Assembly (NCBI GenBank): GCA_030407005.1
Contig: JAUDYN010000001.1
Coordinates: forward strand, 3,472,001-3,536,000
Reading direction: 5' to 3'
Length of the DNA: 64,000 nucleotides
Source of the DNA: Desarmillaria ectypa
Taxonomy: Eukaryota; Basidiomycota; Agaricomycetes; Agaricales; Physalacriaceae
The translations under genes were made by a program, and so were the position numbers. The stretch's first letter is position 1; the number at the start of each line of letters is the position of its first letter. Positions 32,768 through 45,000 of this stretch are shown piece after piece. The notes below the pieces were generated by a model. It made no database searches. It was given only the letters and a program-made list of their open reading frames with translations, and was not told the origin of the DNA.

Positions 32768-35700
32768 ACATGAAAACCTAGCGTTCTTTAGCCTTAAATA
32801 CGCTGAGAGTTGCCAAGGTAAGGGACTAATGAGAGATATGTCAAAAAGGAGTTTAGAACCTTCTCACAGCCATCCAAGCCCTCCGCAGTGAGCCCAATTC
32901 AAATTACTAAAGTCCTTCAGAAGACTGGAAAACTGGCTAAAACTGGACGAGCCACGGAGGTGTGTTCAATTTGCAGTAGGATGCTGCCACGAAAATCACA
33001 AGGTTCGATTGCACTGCCACCGCAAGGAGATCCCGGACCGTCGGAGCCGTTGTTTCCACCCGGTCTCACCCGTATTTTTTCGTATTTGGTTCTCCTGGTC
33101 TTACTTGAATATTGAATTGGAAACGTTGGAATGTATCTACTGCAGAAAGGGGTTCTATTTCCGTTTATTTGAAGCTATCTTCAAGTTGTTCTTACGCTTC
33201 CATGTGGCGCCCCATCCCATCCCATTGGGCCATCTACGTCTTCCATTCCCTACGTGAGGAATTCTCACACTAGGCGGATCTGGGGACAATAGGTGAACAC
33301 CGTACCAGCTGATACAAGGCTACACGGGACCAGCCACACAAAAAGTCCGTGGTTCTAGGGGCCAAGAAAGTCTTCGCTTCAGGTTCCCTTACTCTGCTAG
33401 CTGTACACCACAAAAGCAAACGTCCGATTCAATTGAATGGGCCTCTCCCACGTCGGACTATAACAAACTTCCCCGATATATTTAAACGCATCGAAGTAGC
33501 AGAACTATCGTCACAGTGCAACATCTTCAGCATGCCATCCGGCATAGACGGCGAGAAGAGTATTCCAGTGACAATGAATGATCAAGTGGCCAAGATACGC
33601 TCATCTGACATACGCGTTCGCGTAACTGGCCCATTGATACCATGCTGATGTTGCTAATGAGGCCGGACAGCTCTGAAAAAATCACCTAAAGTTCTTTTAA
33701 TTCAATTCGTATCCGCCGCGCGCGGTAATCTTCGTCGTATTTTAATTCTCATGGTACAAAGTGAATGGGGAGGTGTGCATTGTGTCAGGGCAGTTCTATC
33801 TATAGACAGCCGGTTACCGGTAGTATTCGACAGATCCCGGTTCCGCTGAGGGATGGTGCTGCTCTTGTAGACTCCATCATGAACCTAGTTTCCAACTATC
33901 CATCAAACGGGCTTATTTCTTGAGTGCACGGTGAGGCGCCGCTCGGAGACCCGCAACGTACATAGTTACAGGACTGGAATTACGCAAGAGACCTTCCTGT
34001 ACACCAACGTCTGTGAGCTAGCCGAATTTTGGGACTGCATCGTCGTTCCGTATATGTCCTGCTTTAAACAGTCTCAGATCTTAGTAGCCAGCGTGATACG
34101 GCGTCGGCGTGCCATCGGATACGAGTGTAATTGCTCTCGCGTTGCCGCCTACAGATTTCTTCGTCTTTAGTCGGCAAGCGGCCTGTAAAATCTATTGAGC
34201 CATGGATCGAGTAGCATATCCTCATCAAGTAAGCACGAGCAACGAGCAACGAGTTTTCAATGGAGGCGGTTACATTTGCTACTTGTGGCGCGCAGCAAGG
34301 AGAGATCCTCGGGTGTATACACTTTTCATTCGGGCCTCATGGAGGAAGGTTCAATCAATCAATCTCCAGTCGCCTCGGTTACAGATACGGTGTTGAGTTA
34401 AATGACAAGTTGTACCTTTGGTTTCAGTAACAAATTTCATTAACCCTTCCTGCCTCGCTATAGCTGCGTGTACTCCCAAACCTAAATAACGATGGCTTCG
34501 TGTCAAGAAAATCAGTCGCCCACTGTCAAGGTAATGAGAACTTTCTGATTGTCTTAAAAACGTTTCTCTACAGTAATTACTACTCTATTCAATGGCTTCA
34601 GATGTTTCGCGATTTCGATACCGGGGTACAAGTCAGCAGACTCTCATGATCCTCTTTGTGATGCATTTTGTGCGTCTAGACTTTTGCTCATCGACTGTGT
34701 CTCATGGTTTCATCGTGTTAGTGTTGTCGACGATTGCTAAAGATAATTCGCGGAGTTGTAACAAATCCGAATACACCCCGGCTACTAAAGTGCCATCCTG
34801 TGATGATTTTTTGACCTCTTTGACTACTGTCGCTTCTGCGTATTCACACCAGCAGTAATGCAGCATCAAACAGGTTTCAAAGCACCTTTCATTGCTGCCC
34901 GAAATTTCTCTGTGATGCTTGTATACCTTTCGCAGCTTTTGCTGATGTACTTGTTACTTTACCGTGGTGTCCGATTAGATCCCGTGCTTGTATGTCCCTT
35001 GTTCCTTCTGGGCATGCAGCTCAAACGTGTTTAATCGGTCTCTAAGATTTAATCAGCAGCGTGTTTTGGGATTCTATATCCCTCAGTATTTTTCGGCTTA
35101 TAGGCCACCCAGCTTTTCGTCAAGTCCGGAACTTTTAGTGAGTCGTATGGATGACCAGGCGGGTCCTTAGCGAAACATCCTATTTATTAAAGCGAGCCAC
35201 GGATCAAAAGCCGGGTCGAGAATCTTTAGTGGAATCTCTGCTTTGAACGCCTCCTTCGATCATTTGCCACTGATGGGCTATCAACACGCTCTTGCAGTCC
35301 CGGAAACGAAACGAAGTCACTTTGCGCAGCTTTCTATAGAAATCATACCTTCTATGGCCTGATACCTACCAACGCTTTCTGTGAAATATTGGGATGGGCT
35401 GAGGGTTCTTTTGCCGCAAGGCATTCAGCGCATTGCAATATAAATGTGCCTGGTAATGGTCATTTAGATGGCGTTAAACGCCGACAGCAGAGCGTATCCT
35501 CGAGGATGCAACAGGTTGTCACCACGAAGACGCCGCACGTCTGCGGAATTCAATGGATTACAAGTTCCGTATGTACATTGTGGCAAACATTTATCTGGGT
35601 GACCGTCCGCTACACACAGTCTCGACTTGCCTTTTGTAGCCGTTATCGACCATCATATGTCAAATTGTCGTTCCCTTAGGCATAATTGTCTGTATTGAAT

Positions 35701-35908
35701 GCTGATTGAATGTACACAGGCTTCACCCAAAAGGGCAGGTTCCGATCACGACCTTGGAAGTTGTTGCTTTCAACCTTCCTATTATAGGACCTCGTTTGTC
35801 CTCAGGTGTGAAGGATGCTGCCTCGTCGAAGTGTTCGTACCTTCCACCCCAGCATTGATTAAAGCATTGAGGCTCACCCTTGGAACGAAGGCGGTATAAG
35901 AACGGTGC
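32768..35908. other. gene-poor tract
   Basis: About 3.1 kb with only scattered ORFs of 60-99 residues. The longest (33349-33648) ends 540 bases downstream of nothing recognisable. A short GAGCAAC repeat run lies near 34232. I see no transposase, reverse transcriptase or terminal repeat. Confidence 0.45.
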
Positions 35909-36214
35909 ATGGAAGTATTCGCCATGCTTTCCTTTATCTACGACTCCGCACGACTTGCAGTACGCTTTCTTTTCAACTGGTCTCCCAGATTATATCCAAC
36001 AATTTTACAGATGACAACCGACGCATCCTCGACCCAAAAGGGTTCCGGAAACATTACACCAAGTCCCAAACTTTTATCTCCTGCGGAAGCTATCGCAGAG
36101 GCGTGGAGGCGAGAGACGGAAGAGAGTAAAGCAAGATGGCGGAGGATTGATGAGGATGTCAGACGACATTATACAAATCCACATCGCAAAAAGGAGCGTA
36201 GAACAAAGCTTTGA
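35909..36214 (+). CDS. small basic protein, unknown function
   Basis: An intronless 101-codon frame that I do not recognise. The first third is hydrophobic (MEVFAMLSFIYDSARLAVRF); the rest is a Ser/Thr-rich linker and then a charged helix-like stretch: LLSPAEAIAEAWRRETEESK, then ARWRRIDEDVRRHYTNPHRK and KKERRTKL. The charged half looks like genuine protein sequence, with heptad-like spacing of hydrophobic residues. Translation might begin at the internal Met near 36011 (MTTDASST), giving a soluble 67-residue protein. It ends 180 bases before the convergent C2H2 gene. Confidence 0.4.
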   Translation: MEVFAMLSFIYDSARLAVRFLFNWSPRLYPTILQMTTDASSTQKGSGNITPSPKLLSPAEAIAEAWRRETEESKARWRRIDEDVRRHYTNPHRKKERRTKL

Positions 36215-36395
36215 GTGAATACGTCCAAATGGTAGGTAAGTCACTGGGCTTCTGTCGCTCGACGCGCCATCCGACATTTGTCAGATATTTGTCCATGCTT
36301 CTGGACTTCAACAGAAACGCGTTATTTATGTTATTGAGAAAGGAATTTGTACATACCATACAATTGCACAAGGGCAATGATAGAAGGCCCGATAA

Positions 36396-38216
36396 TCATG
36401 GAGGCGGAGGAATGGAAACGAGTTCTAGGTCCTCGCCATTATCCTCATCGTATTCTCCGTCGTCTTCTAAGTCTTCATCGTCATCTTCTTCCTCTAGCGC
36501 CGCCTCTGCCTCTGCTTGAGCCTGGGCTGCTTGGGCTGCTCCAGCGATTGCTTGCTCCAGCATTTGAGTTTGCGCATCTGAGAGACCGAACATAGAGAGT
36601 GATTGTGGCTGAGCATCGTTAGTGGATGCGTTTTCACCATCCCTATCTACAGCTGGCAGAGAGGTAGGTGTAGTTGTAGAAGAGGGTATGATGGGTGGTT
36701 CGACAGATGATTGAGTTGCGGTTTGAGACGGTGCAGCTGGGTCGCCATTTTGCTGTTGTGCTCGAGCAATGACACTCGCGAGCGTCGCTTGACTACCTGC
36801 AGCATCGACAGGCTGCGACGCCGTCTGCAATGCATTAACTCCAAGCGAATTGGAGACATGGGTCTGCAAGAGCGGATGCAATGTCAACACGGTTGTTTGC
36901 AGCGCCGATAACACGGAGGGCTCAATTTCTCCTTCTTCCATTTCCCCAGCAGCTCCAGAAGAGTGATTTGTGGCTATCCCGTTCCACAATTTGGCTCGTT
37001 TTTCCTCCCGAGCGCTATCTTCATCATCTTCATTTTCCACCTCTATCACCATGGCCCCAATACACGCTTCGCCTTTGGTACCATGGTTTCGGCTGACATT
37101 TTGATGTCGTTTAATTGCGTCCCTACGCGAGAAGATTTTATCGCAACCGGAGCATTTCCAAGCCTTTTTGTCGTGCAATTTAGCGTGCCGTTTGAGATCA
37201 TGGTTACGAGCAAATGAAGCGGGACAGTGTTCGCATCTAAAAGGACGTTCGACGCTATGGATACGCTGGTGCGAGCGAAGACTGTACAGTCGAGAAAATG
37301 TCTTTGGACATGCTGGACATGGATATACAGCGGTACCAATGCCATGAAATTGAGAGCTCGTAGATCCAGTGGATTGCGTCGGTGAATTTTGACCAATTTG
37401 GATACCACTAAGCACTCCAAGCACCTGAATCAAGCCACCGATCTCCTGGAGGACATTCATTCGGCTTCCTCCGCGTGGAGCTGATGTCACTGAAAAGAGG
37501 AATATGTGATGGAGTTGTAGTTGAACGGAAGCTATGAGAGTTGGTTCAAGGGTGGGCGTGGTAGATGATGCTATTGCGTGGCTGACAACACCAACGGCCT
37601 CGATTACATGAGCATTCAGGTCGTACTGGACAGATGGTCGTTTCGGGGGCCTAGCATCAGCTTGCAATCCTTCGTCTTCTTCCACTCGCTTCCGCTTGCC
37701 TATGTCAAGCTGAATAGAAGAAGCGTCTGAATGGCGCAGTTTTCCGAACAAGGCCTCCGACCGGGCGAGAGACATCAGAGAGTGATGAAGAGGCATCGCG
37801 ATTTCCTTTGGAACGCGTCCGGTTGTAACTGTTGCCTGTAGTATATGAAAGACATTATCCCCTTGTACTCCTGACAACATGGTGGATTCCAGGGTAGAGC
37901 GCGCAAGTACATCTTTGTCGAGAAATGCAAGGATTGACCTCATGGTGCCAAGAATGGCCTCTTCCTTCCGAGATAGAGAAACAGCAGGTAGAAGCACAGG
38001 CAAAGGCACGTCAGGAGGGGGACCTGCGGTAGCTGCAGCTGCATTGACTCTGTTAATATCCGCCATGAGCTGCTCTCGCAGACGTTGAGCCATTTCCTCT
38101 GTCTCTCCATCGAGGTCTTCATCGTCGTAGTTCTCATCCTCATCCCATTCTCCATCCTCATCCAAAGGGTCGATTATGTCCTCTGGCTGTGGTTCTGTGG
38201 TGCCAGTATCTGCCAT
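36396..38216 (-). CDS. three-finger C2H2 zinc-finger protein, probable transcription factor
   Basis: A single-exon frame of 606 residues. The N-terminus is acidic (residues 11-42, DIIDPLDEDGEWDEDENYDD). Three adjacent C2H2 fingers lie near residues 300-375: YPCPACPKTFSRLYSLRSHQ, FRCEHCPASFARNHDLKRHA and WKCSGCDKIFSRRDAIKRHQ. The first two are joined by HSVERPFRC, close to the TGEKP-type linker, and the last ends in an H-x5-H pair. A possible nuclear localisation signal, KRKRVEEDEG, lies near residue 175. The C-terminal third is Gln/Ala/Ser/Thr-rich and ends in a long acidic tract (EEEDDDEDLEDDGEYDEDNG), typical of transactivation regions. It is divergent from the mitochondrial carrier gene 172 bases away. 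DNA target unknown. Confidence 0.85.
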   Translation of the reverse strand: MADTGTTEPQPEDIIDPLDEDGEWDEDENYDDEDLDGETEEMAQRLREQLMADINRVNAAAATAGPPPDVPLPVLLPAVSLSRKEEAILGTMRSILAFLDKDVLARSTLESTMLSGVQGDNVFHILQATVTTGRVPKEIAMPLHHSLMSLARSEALFGKLRHSDASSIQLDIGKRKRVEEDEGLQADARPPKRPSVQYDLNAHVIEAVGVVSHAIASSTTPTLEPTLIASVQLQLHHIFLFSVTSAPRGGSRMNVLQEIGGLIQVLGVLSGIQIGQNSPTQSTGSTSSQFHGIGTAVYPCPACPKTFSRLYSLRSHQRIHSVERPFRCEHCPASFARNHDLKRHAKLHDKKAWKCSGCDKIFSRRDAIKRHQNVSRNHGTKGEACIGAMVIEVENEDDEDSAREEKRAKLWNGIATNHSSGAAGEMEEGEIEPSVLSALQTTVLTLHPLLQTHVSNSLGVNALQTASQPVDAAGSQATLASVIARAQQQNGDPAAPSQTATQSSVEPPIIPSSTTTPTSLPAVDRDGENASTNDAQPQSLSMFGLSDAQTQMLEQAIAGAAQAAQAQAEAEAALEEEDDDEDLEDDGEYDEDNGEDLELVSIPPPP

Positions 38217-38388
38217 AGTCGTGGTGTGAGTGCATGGTTGCGGATGAAAACTCGGTATCTAATCGTCTTTGTTTGCACATGCTTGAATCGGAGCTTCCAT
38301 AGTTTTTTTGACACCTACAGCCATGGCAATATTACCGCGATAACCTTCAAGTTGTGCCCTTCTCTATCTTTGGATCTGCTCCACCACG

Positions 38389-39605
38389 ATGTTGAAGACG
38401 ATAAAGGACCTCACCGCTGGTACTGCGGGTGGTATTGCCCAGGTACGACTTCTCCAGCTCTCCAACCAGTGTAAATGACTCGAATCGTGACTAGGTCTTG
38501 GTGGGACAGCCATTTGACATCGTGAAAGTTGTAAGTCACAATCGTTGCACCTTACGGGAACAAAAGAATAGAATAGCTGATATGTAAGGGTACTCATAGC
38601 GCATGCAAACGGCGGCCAAAGGCACCTATAATGGAATGATGCATTGTGCAGGCGGCATTCTAAAAAACGAAGGTCCTTTGGCATTTTACAAGGTAGTCTA
38701 CGTTAATTACCGGTACCATCGAGCTAATATGCCGTTGCAGGGTACGCTTACGCCACTCTTGGGGATAGGAGTGTGCGTTTCCATCCAATTCGGCGCCATC
38801 GAGTATATGAAGCGATTCTATGCCCAACAAAATCTTCTGAAAGGGATAGGCGGCGCCGCTGGTGCTAATCTGACTGGATCCCAGCTCATAATATCTGGTG
38901 TTATTGCTGGATTGGCCAACGGCGTCGTATCGGGTCCCGTCGAACATATACGTATTCGTAAGTATCATCTCAACTGAAAGGCTCCTTTTACCATATCCTC
39001 TTCAGGTTTACAGACACAGCCCGACAAGAACAAGCTGTATTTCGGGCCTTGGGATGCGATCAAGAAGATTTACTCTGCCCATGGAATCCAAGGAATTTAC
39101 AAGGGTCAAGCTGTCACTCTTCTTCGTGAAGCTACTGGATATGGCATGTATTTCTTGGCGTACGAGAAACTTGTTCAGCGCGAAATAGCCACTAAGGGCA
39201 TTAAACGTGACCAAATTAATCCGGCCAATGCTGTTCTGTATGGCGCTGCTGCAGGTTACGCGGTAAGCATCGTATCGTGGCGCCGGCTCTTTGGGGTACT
39301 GACTTTTTTTTCCCTAGCTTTGGGCTGTCATCTATCCTATAGACATGATAAAATCCCGGATGCAAACAGACGGTTTCACCCCCGCTACCGGTCAAAAATA
39401 TTCATCAACGCTTAACTGTGTACGCACAATATGGCGAACGGAAGGGGTCAAGGCATTCACCCGAGGCTTGGGACCCACGTTGATCAGGTTCGTGGCATTA
39501 TTTGAGCTCTGCGAATGTTGCTAACCTCTCTGTAGGTCTCCCTTTGCAAATGGTGCTACATTTCTAGGGTTCGAAATGGCCAACCGCCTCCTGAGCCCTT
39601 CATAA
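38389..39605 (+). CDS. mitochondrial carrier family protein, YMC1-like
   Basis: An inner-membrane solute carrier with three repeats. It starts MLKTIKDLTAGTAGGIAQVL followed by VGQPFDIVKV and RMQTAAKGTYNG, the first signature PxD/ExxK/R motif. Repeat 2 is GSQLIISGVIAGLANGVVSG with PVEHIRIRLQTQ. Repeat 3 is YALWAVIYPIDMIKSRMQTD. The GTLTPLLGIGVCVSIQFGAI segment and PVEHIRIRLQ resemble the yeast Ymc1/Ymc2 branch (amino-acid or glycine-linked transport) and are also close to the carnitine/ornithine carriers. At least six short introns; all joins restore frame. It ends after LGFEMANRLLSPS. Substrate cannot be assigned from sequence. Confidence 0.85.
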
Positions 39606-41714
39606 ATTTATCTGCCGTTTGTATTTATATTGAGGTTTCCATTGAATATTCTAGAGTCCTGTCACTGTTTTGAACGTACTGGTTGTAGACTACCGCTGGT
39701 GAATCGTAGATTACGATTAGGTCCAGGGTCAATGTATTGACATCGTACCTGATGCGCCGCCATTCTCCACAGTCAATCTGCGACCGCCACTTCCCAAGCC
39801 GAGAGCATAACTGCGACCGCAGCGCGTCCGCCCTGGTAAGTAGCCGCTTTGAAGACCGGCTCACCCATGCTCCTATGTCCCTCATGCCAGTGCCGTACGT
39901 CCGTGTACAAGACGTTTCTGACACTCGAACCTTCTAGGCGCTGCCGAGTGGGCCGCCTGTGCCAAGCAAATAGCACTTCGAGTGCTCTGCGACTTCAAGT
40001 CCGGAACTTGACCCACACGTTCGAGATAACATGAGAAAGCTCTTCCAAGTGAGAGCTCCACGTTTTCACTCACGGACTGGTAACCCAGTCACCAGACGTC
40101 CATCTAAGCCACCTGAGAACTAGCCTGCGGCAGAATATTCCTTTGTCAAGAACCACTTTCTGCACCGTGGAGGTCTGGTGCGCAACTTTTGGCAGCGCAG
40201 ACTGCGGTGACAGGATTAGATCATCATTCGGTTGTCCGTCGATCATCTCGCGATCATCATCTCAAGATCACAGGAGTCGTGGCTTGGGCATGGTACATGC
40301 CGCCGTCTTCCCTACACTATTTTAAAATATAATCCGACCCTCAGTTGTCAAAGATCAACTGAGAAGACGCTTTTACCGGACGTGCGGCTTTCCTGGGATA
40401 TGGCTCGTGGGGCCGCTTTAATGATCCTCAGGTTGTAGGGCGACCCAGACTGAATCAGCCCAGATGTAATTTCCACTTGCCTGCATGCCTGACGCCTCGC
40501 TTAATGTCTATTCTTCCAGTAGTCGGCGTTTATAGGTAGGGGGTTCCTGCGCGTTCGGGGTTCGGGGGAGTACTGCGTCCGCCCCTCCGTTTTTGCGGGC
40601 ATGTTAGATACCCCGACTGAGTCCCCGATATTGCAGAATCCTGATTTAAGTGTTCTCTCTCCGGTTTATTCTTGTGAGGTACACATCGGTCTTCTTCCAT
40701 GCTGAACATCAGCATGCGTTTTAGGCATACTCTTTGAGGCTCTCGCGGTAATGCATTGTCGAACGCATGGGGGAAGCTGTTGATATGTCATCTCCACCAT
40801 CAAGCGGTCAGATACGAAGATGCTTGCACCTATAAGGAAATCTGTGGAGTGCGAGCTCCTTCAAGCCCATTTATCTGATCAATTCACTCTCCTTTAGGAC
40901 TCCAGCACGGGAGCTATGAGGTAGGGATGTGTATCCTAGATACCTTACGTGTCTTTCGCCCAGGGATGCCGCATCCGAATTGATGTCGATGAGCAAGTTG
41001 TTTCCAGATTTCCTGCTAGTATCGAAAGCGATGAAGGGCCGCGGCTCTAGCCCAGAAATATCTTCCCAAAGCGGTGTGAACGGTTCCCTTGAAATCGTGC
41101 CCGCTTTCCAAAAACAAACATTTTGAGGCACGGGAACCCTCCTCATTCACAATGGACCCGAGAAGGTATTTGCGGTCCGGGAGCCATCGCAGTTAACAAT
41201 GAAGGTCAAAAATGAACCAAGGGGTTTCTATCTTATTGACGCGTTTCCCCGGCGGAGATCGGGTGGGGTGTCCAGTCACTACGCCACCATCATACAGAGA
41301 TTATGTCCTGATCTCTCCTCGTCGCCTATAGTTATGGGGGACAGTCGGTGTACAGAGGCAGCACGAGGCAGCTTTGCCACCTTGTGGCAGAGGTGGCTAA
41401 TAGTGCGTGGCTAGCTCTTAATCGAGGGGATTAGCTACTTGTCAGTATTCTTCCGCAAATCGTACGTACACGATACTTCTTCCATGATAGTGCCTGTCCC
41501 TTATTTTGTAGGGCTGTTTATCGTTGACCGGGACCCTTGACTGATTATCGTCAGCTGCCTAGCACGTTGTGCACTTAACCGGTTACTCGAATTTAATGTA
41601 ATATTCGCAGTGGTATCCTAATGCAAAGTGTGTGAGTAGAATACGGTATACGTGACAATCCTGGCTGAAAAAACCAAATAATTTATCATATCCAAATCCT
41701 TACCAGCTTCACGT
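39606..41714. other. gene-poor tract
   Basis: About 2.1 kb of short overlapping ORFs in all frames. A cluster of GATCATC words lies near 40220-40265. No gene or mobile-element signature recognised. Confidence 0.45.
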
Positions 41715-43055
41715 CTATATTTCACTGTCGTTTTCCCCTTCGTAGGCCCATACCACCCCTTGGCCGTCTTGAAAATCAATACCATCGCTCTCAAACCTCT
41801 CGGACCACCAGATAAAGACGTCTTCAGTCATAGTATCCGTCTCCGCTTCCACCAAGAAACCGACTGTCCTCACCGTCTCTAAATTGGGAAACATATTTCG
41901 GTTGAATGATGTCAGATGGGAATTTGTGTTGCAGTTCTTGTCCGGGTACAATCCATCCACTCGCACGTCGCGTAAGCCAATCCTTCGGAGGGTAGGGTGA
42001 GGATCGGCGAGGGTGATGATGGGAGCCGTAACCGCGAAAGCGAAGGTATCAAGATTGGGGCATACGCCCAATTTGAGAAACAAGGCAGGTTTGACGTGGG
42101 CAAGCGTTCGGGCGACCTGTCTCACAGAAACGGGATCAGGGTCGGAATCCGGTGACGGAGAAGGAAGGTCGACGGCAGTAAGACGGGAACCGTGAACGTC
42201 GAGAAAGTGAGTTATCGCACGATCGGAGTCAACGGGCTCGGTGGCTGAAGTTCTGAGGGTAAGTTTAGTAAGACGAGGAAATTGCAAATCGGTCGCGACG
42301 GTGAGGCACGTAGCTCGCGTAGAAAGAATAAGATGGTCAACGAGAGGAAGGGTAGGCGGTTCGGCATAGCCAACATTGGTGTCACAGCCTGAATAATCCC
42401 GCAAATCGAGAACACGCAGAGCTTGGAAGCACGCCAAATGAATAGGCGTAACCACACTAGCAGCCTTCTGGTCCTGCCAATACAGTTCACGCAGCGTTGC
42501 CCCATACAGCTTGGTGACCGCAGTGATGAACTCGACTGGAAGAGGGTGGTTCCATGTGCCATCAAGAATGCGAAGATTGGGGCAATATTGAAAGATGCGA
42601 AAAAGTGTTTCGAGATACCGCGGGCTTTCTGCTCTTCTGGAGTGCGTGTGTATCACCAAATGCCTCACGTAACGACCATACTCCGATATGCGAACTCGTA
42701 CTTTGGACGTGTCGTTTGCCACCTCCAGCGCATAAGAGTGCCTCTGGAGGGCATACAGTATCATCGTTGCTCTAGACGGACTCAACACAACAATACGGTG
42801 ATACAAGATTTGAGTTGCAATTCGCCTCCAGGAATGACAGACGAGGACAATGACTCGTTTCGTCTGTTGCGCCAGGAGTGGCGTATTGGGACCCATGGCA
42901 TTATTGGATATGCATTTCTGAGTAAAGGGATCCATTGGGGCGATTGAATGGTACGTGTACGTTGCAAACTGAAAGATTTCCAGCCATATTTCCGGTGGCA
43001 ATCGAGGTAAAGGTTTCCTGTACTCCTGATCACTTGTCTGCGTAGGAGTGGTCAT
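41715..43055 (-). CDS. F-box domain protein
   Basis: An intronless 446-residue frame. After a short polar start, RKPLPRLPPEIWLEIFQFAT (residues 13-32) is an F-box core, and CHSWRRIATQILYHRIVVLS continues it after a basidiomycete-type insert. The rest shows weak, irregular leucine-rich repeats: YLETLFRIFQYCPNLRILDG, LACFQALRVLDLRDYSGCDT, LQFPRLTKLTLRTSATEPVD, NMFPNLETVRTVGFLVEAET. This matches the large agaricomycete F-box/LRR family. Members act as substrate adaptors of SCF ubiquitin ligases; the target is unknown. A 174-codon antisense ORF is its shadow. Confidence 0.8.
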   Translation of the reverse strand: MTTPTQTSDQEYRKPLPRLPPEIWLEIFQFATYTYHSIAPMDPFTQKCISNNAMGPNTPLLAQQTKRVIVLVCHSWRRIATQILYHRIVVLSPSRATMILYALQRHSYALEVANDTSKVRVRISEYGRYVRHLVIHTHSRRAESPRYLETLFRIFQYCPNLRILDGTWNHPLPVEFITAVTKLYGATLRELYWQDQKAASVVTPIHLACFQALRVLDLRDYSGCDTNVGYAEPPTLPLVDHLILSTRATCLTVATDLQFPRLTKLTLRTSATEPVDSDRAITHFLDVHGSRLTAVDLPSPSPDSDPDPVSVRQVARTLAHVKPALFLKLGVCPNLDTFAFAVTAPIITLADPHPTLRRIGLRDVRVDGLYPDKNCNTNSHLTSFNRNMFPNLETVRTVGFLVEAETDTMTEDVFIWWSERFESDGIDFQDGQGVVWAYEGENDSEI

Positions 43056-43277
43056 GAACAGGCTAGAGAGACTTTAGTATTACAGCGGCAAAATTGTGGA
43101 GGCTTATACCATTGAAATGGGAAAAGAAAGTGCTGAGCGAGTGAAAATATAGTGTTCATGGTGGTAAAAGACCAAGCTCCACTAGACGCGACTCAATTCC
43201 CATTGCTTGATTTGGACAGCCAGAGCCACGCGACAAAACAGCACCAAATATTGTCTTCCACCCCGACACCCAAAAGA

Positions 43278-44460
43278 ATGCTGGGTCTCCTTTCCTTTGG
43301 TCTTTTGCTGTCAGTTCTGCAGCCAACACTGGGCATTAATGTATACCTCAGCCCTCAAAGGAATACCCTCAAGCCGTCATTGTCCCCCTCGGACGCAAGC
43401 TCTGTTTTGTCGCATCATTTGGGACTTGAATTGTTTGAACCATTCAGAGACTCGGCGGCATCGTTCCATGAAGATGAGGCATTTGTCGGTCAGGGAGCGA
43501 AGAATGTGCTTTTACTGACCATGGAAGAATATGACGCTGAAGGTGCGCTGAGCTGTATGAAGGCGATACCGTGAAATAGACTGACGTATACTGTATTTCT
43601 TTAGCTGTCTTACCTGATTCACTGAATCCTTCATTCAAGTTGTCAACCTACTCTTCTGTATCAATACCATCAATTTATTCCGTGATATCGACCTATCTTC
43701 ATCGAGCCAGACACGCGTATGCCTCAGTATACGAAGCCAGCCCTTCTCTTCTCCATTTCGAAAACATCAACTCCCTGAAGGCCTTCCTTGACGAAGCGGA
43801 GGATTCAGAATTTGCAGCTCTTGACCTGTCAGGCCTGGCAGCTGTACGGAAGGTCTACGGTTCGGGCAGTGAAGAATTCGCACAGGCAGCGTCAATAATC
43901 CGTGCCTTCCTTGAGCGAGGCCTCGATCAAGGCCATGTACGGCTTGCCATCCTGACTTACACTCCACCACCTACTCTTTCATACTCCAAGCGACAATCAA
44001 GTCCTTTGCAGTCGCAGATTCCTTTCCCCCCTGATCACGCCCCCCCTCAGGAACCTATAGGTTCCGTTTCAACATGCTTCGCTACCGAAGACACTTGTAA
44101 CGAGGAAACGTCCACATGTTCTGGGAGAGGACGGTGCGTTCAGGCGACCAAAGCTGGAAGGACATGTTTTGTCTGTACATGCGGGGTTACAACAACCGGC
44201 GATGGCAACAAAGTAAAGACGCAGGCTTGGGTCGGTGAGAGCTGCGAAAGAAAGGATATCAGTGGGTAAGACTTGCTTTCCCATTCTCTAGGTAACCGGT
44301 GCTTATTTGACGTGACGTTAGACCCTTCGTCTTGCTCACAGGGACGGTCATCGTCATTATTCTCCTGTGCTTCGGATCCGTGTCGTTACTGTTCCATGTT
44401 GGGAATCAGGAGTTGCCAAGTACCCTGATGGGAAGCGCGGTGAATTCCAAGAAGGATTAA
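43278..44460 (+). CDS. DUF3844 (Vps3844-type) ER/vacuolar type I membrane protein
   Basis: MLGLLSFGLLLSVLQPTLG is a signal peptide; I chose this ATG because an in-frame upstream ATG near 43158 would bury the signal. Exon 1 continues to TMEEYDAE; after the intron the lumenal part runs AVLPDSLNPSFKLSTYSSV and beyond. A cysteine-rich DUF3844 domain follows: CFATEDTCNEETSTCSGRGR, CVQATKAGRTCFVCTCG and WVGESCERKDIS, with an EGF-like cysteine pattern. The last exon (GTAAGA donor) supplies the membrane span VLLTGTVIVIILLCFGSVSL and a short cytosolic tail ending NSKKD. KKD at the end is not an exact KKxx retrieval signal. The family is linked to vacuolar sorting; the molecular role is unclear. Confidence 0.85.
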
Positions 44461-45000
44461 ATGAGGATACACTGAACGGGCAGTCTTCATGGACCACGCG
44501 GCAGGGGGGTAAGGGTGACCCGTAGCGTGTACAAGTAGATATCCCCTTATAATGACCTTTTCCTATTGCTGTCTTAATTAAGTTTCTTCGTTATATCGAT
44601 GTAGTCGTTGACGAGATTTGAATATCCGGTGTTTAAAGTTGTAACCAGGACCCACACAAATTGTCAGACAACAAATGTCATGTTGACATCCGAAATAAGC
44701 TGATGATGCAAAGCCCAAAGATTCAAATCAAACTCGATCCAAGTTGTAAAAAAATCGCAAAAAGGTCCCATTGGCTACGTTATAGACATCGTGTCGTACT
44801 GCTCGTAAAGACTGGTCGTAAACATAAGTCTTCAAGTGGTGGGTAAGTACAACAACAGTGATATCGAGTTAATACTAAATATGATAGGTGGGAACGAAGC
44901 AGTAATTACAGAAGGGGAGAAAAACGCGTAGACTAGAAATACAATCCAGGCATCAGGCGTAAAAAAAATCAATATTTAATTCCGTTAACACGGTGGACGA
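44461..45000. other. convergent intergenic spacer
   Basis: 3' flanks of the DUF3844 gene and the WOPR gene. A run of A's and AATATTTAAT near 44966-44982 may belong to their polyadenylation regions. No ORF of note. Confidence 0.45.

Noticed and set aside
42423..42947. 174-codon ORF on the plus strand
   Set aside because: It lies entirely antisense to the conserved F-box protein and has no domain; it is a shadow frame.
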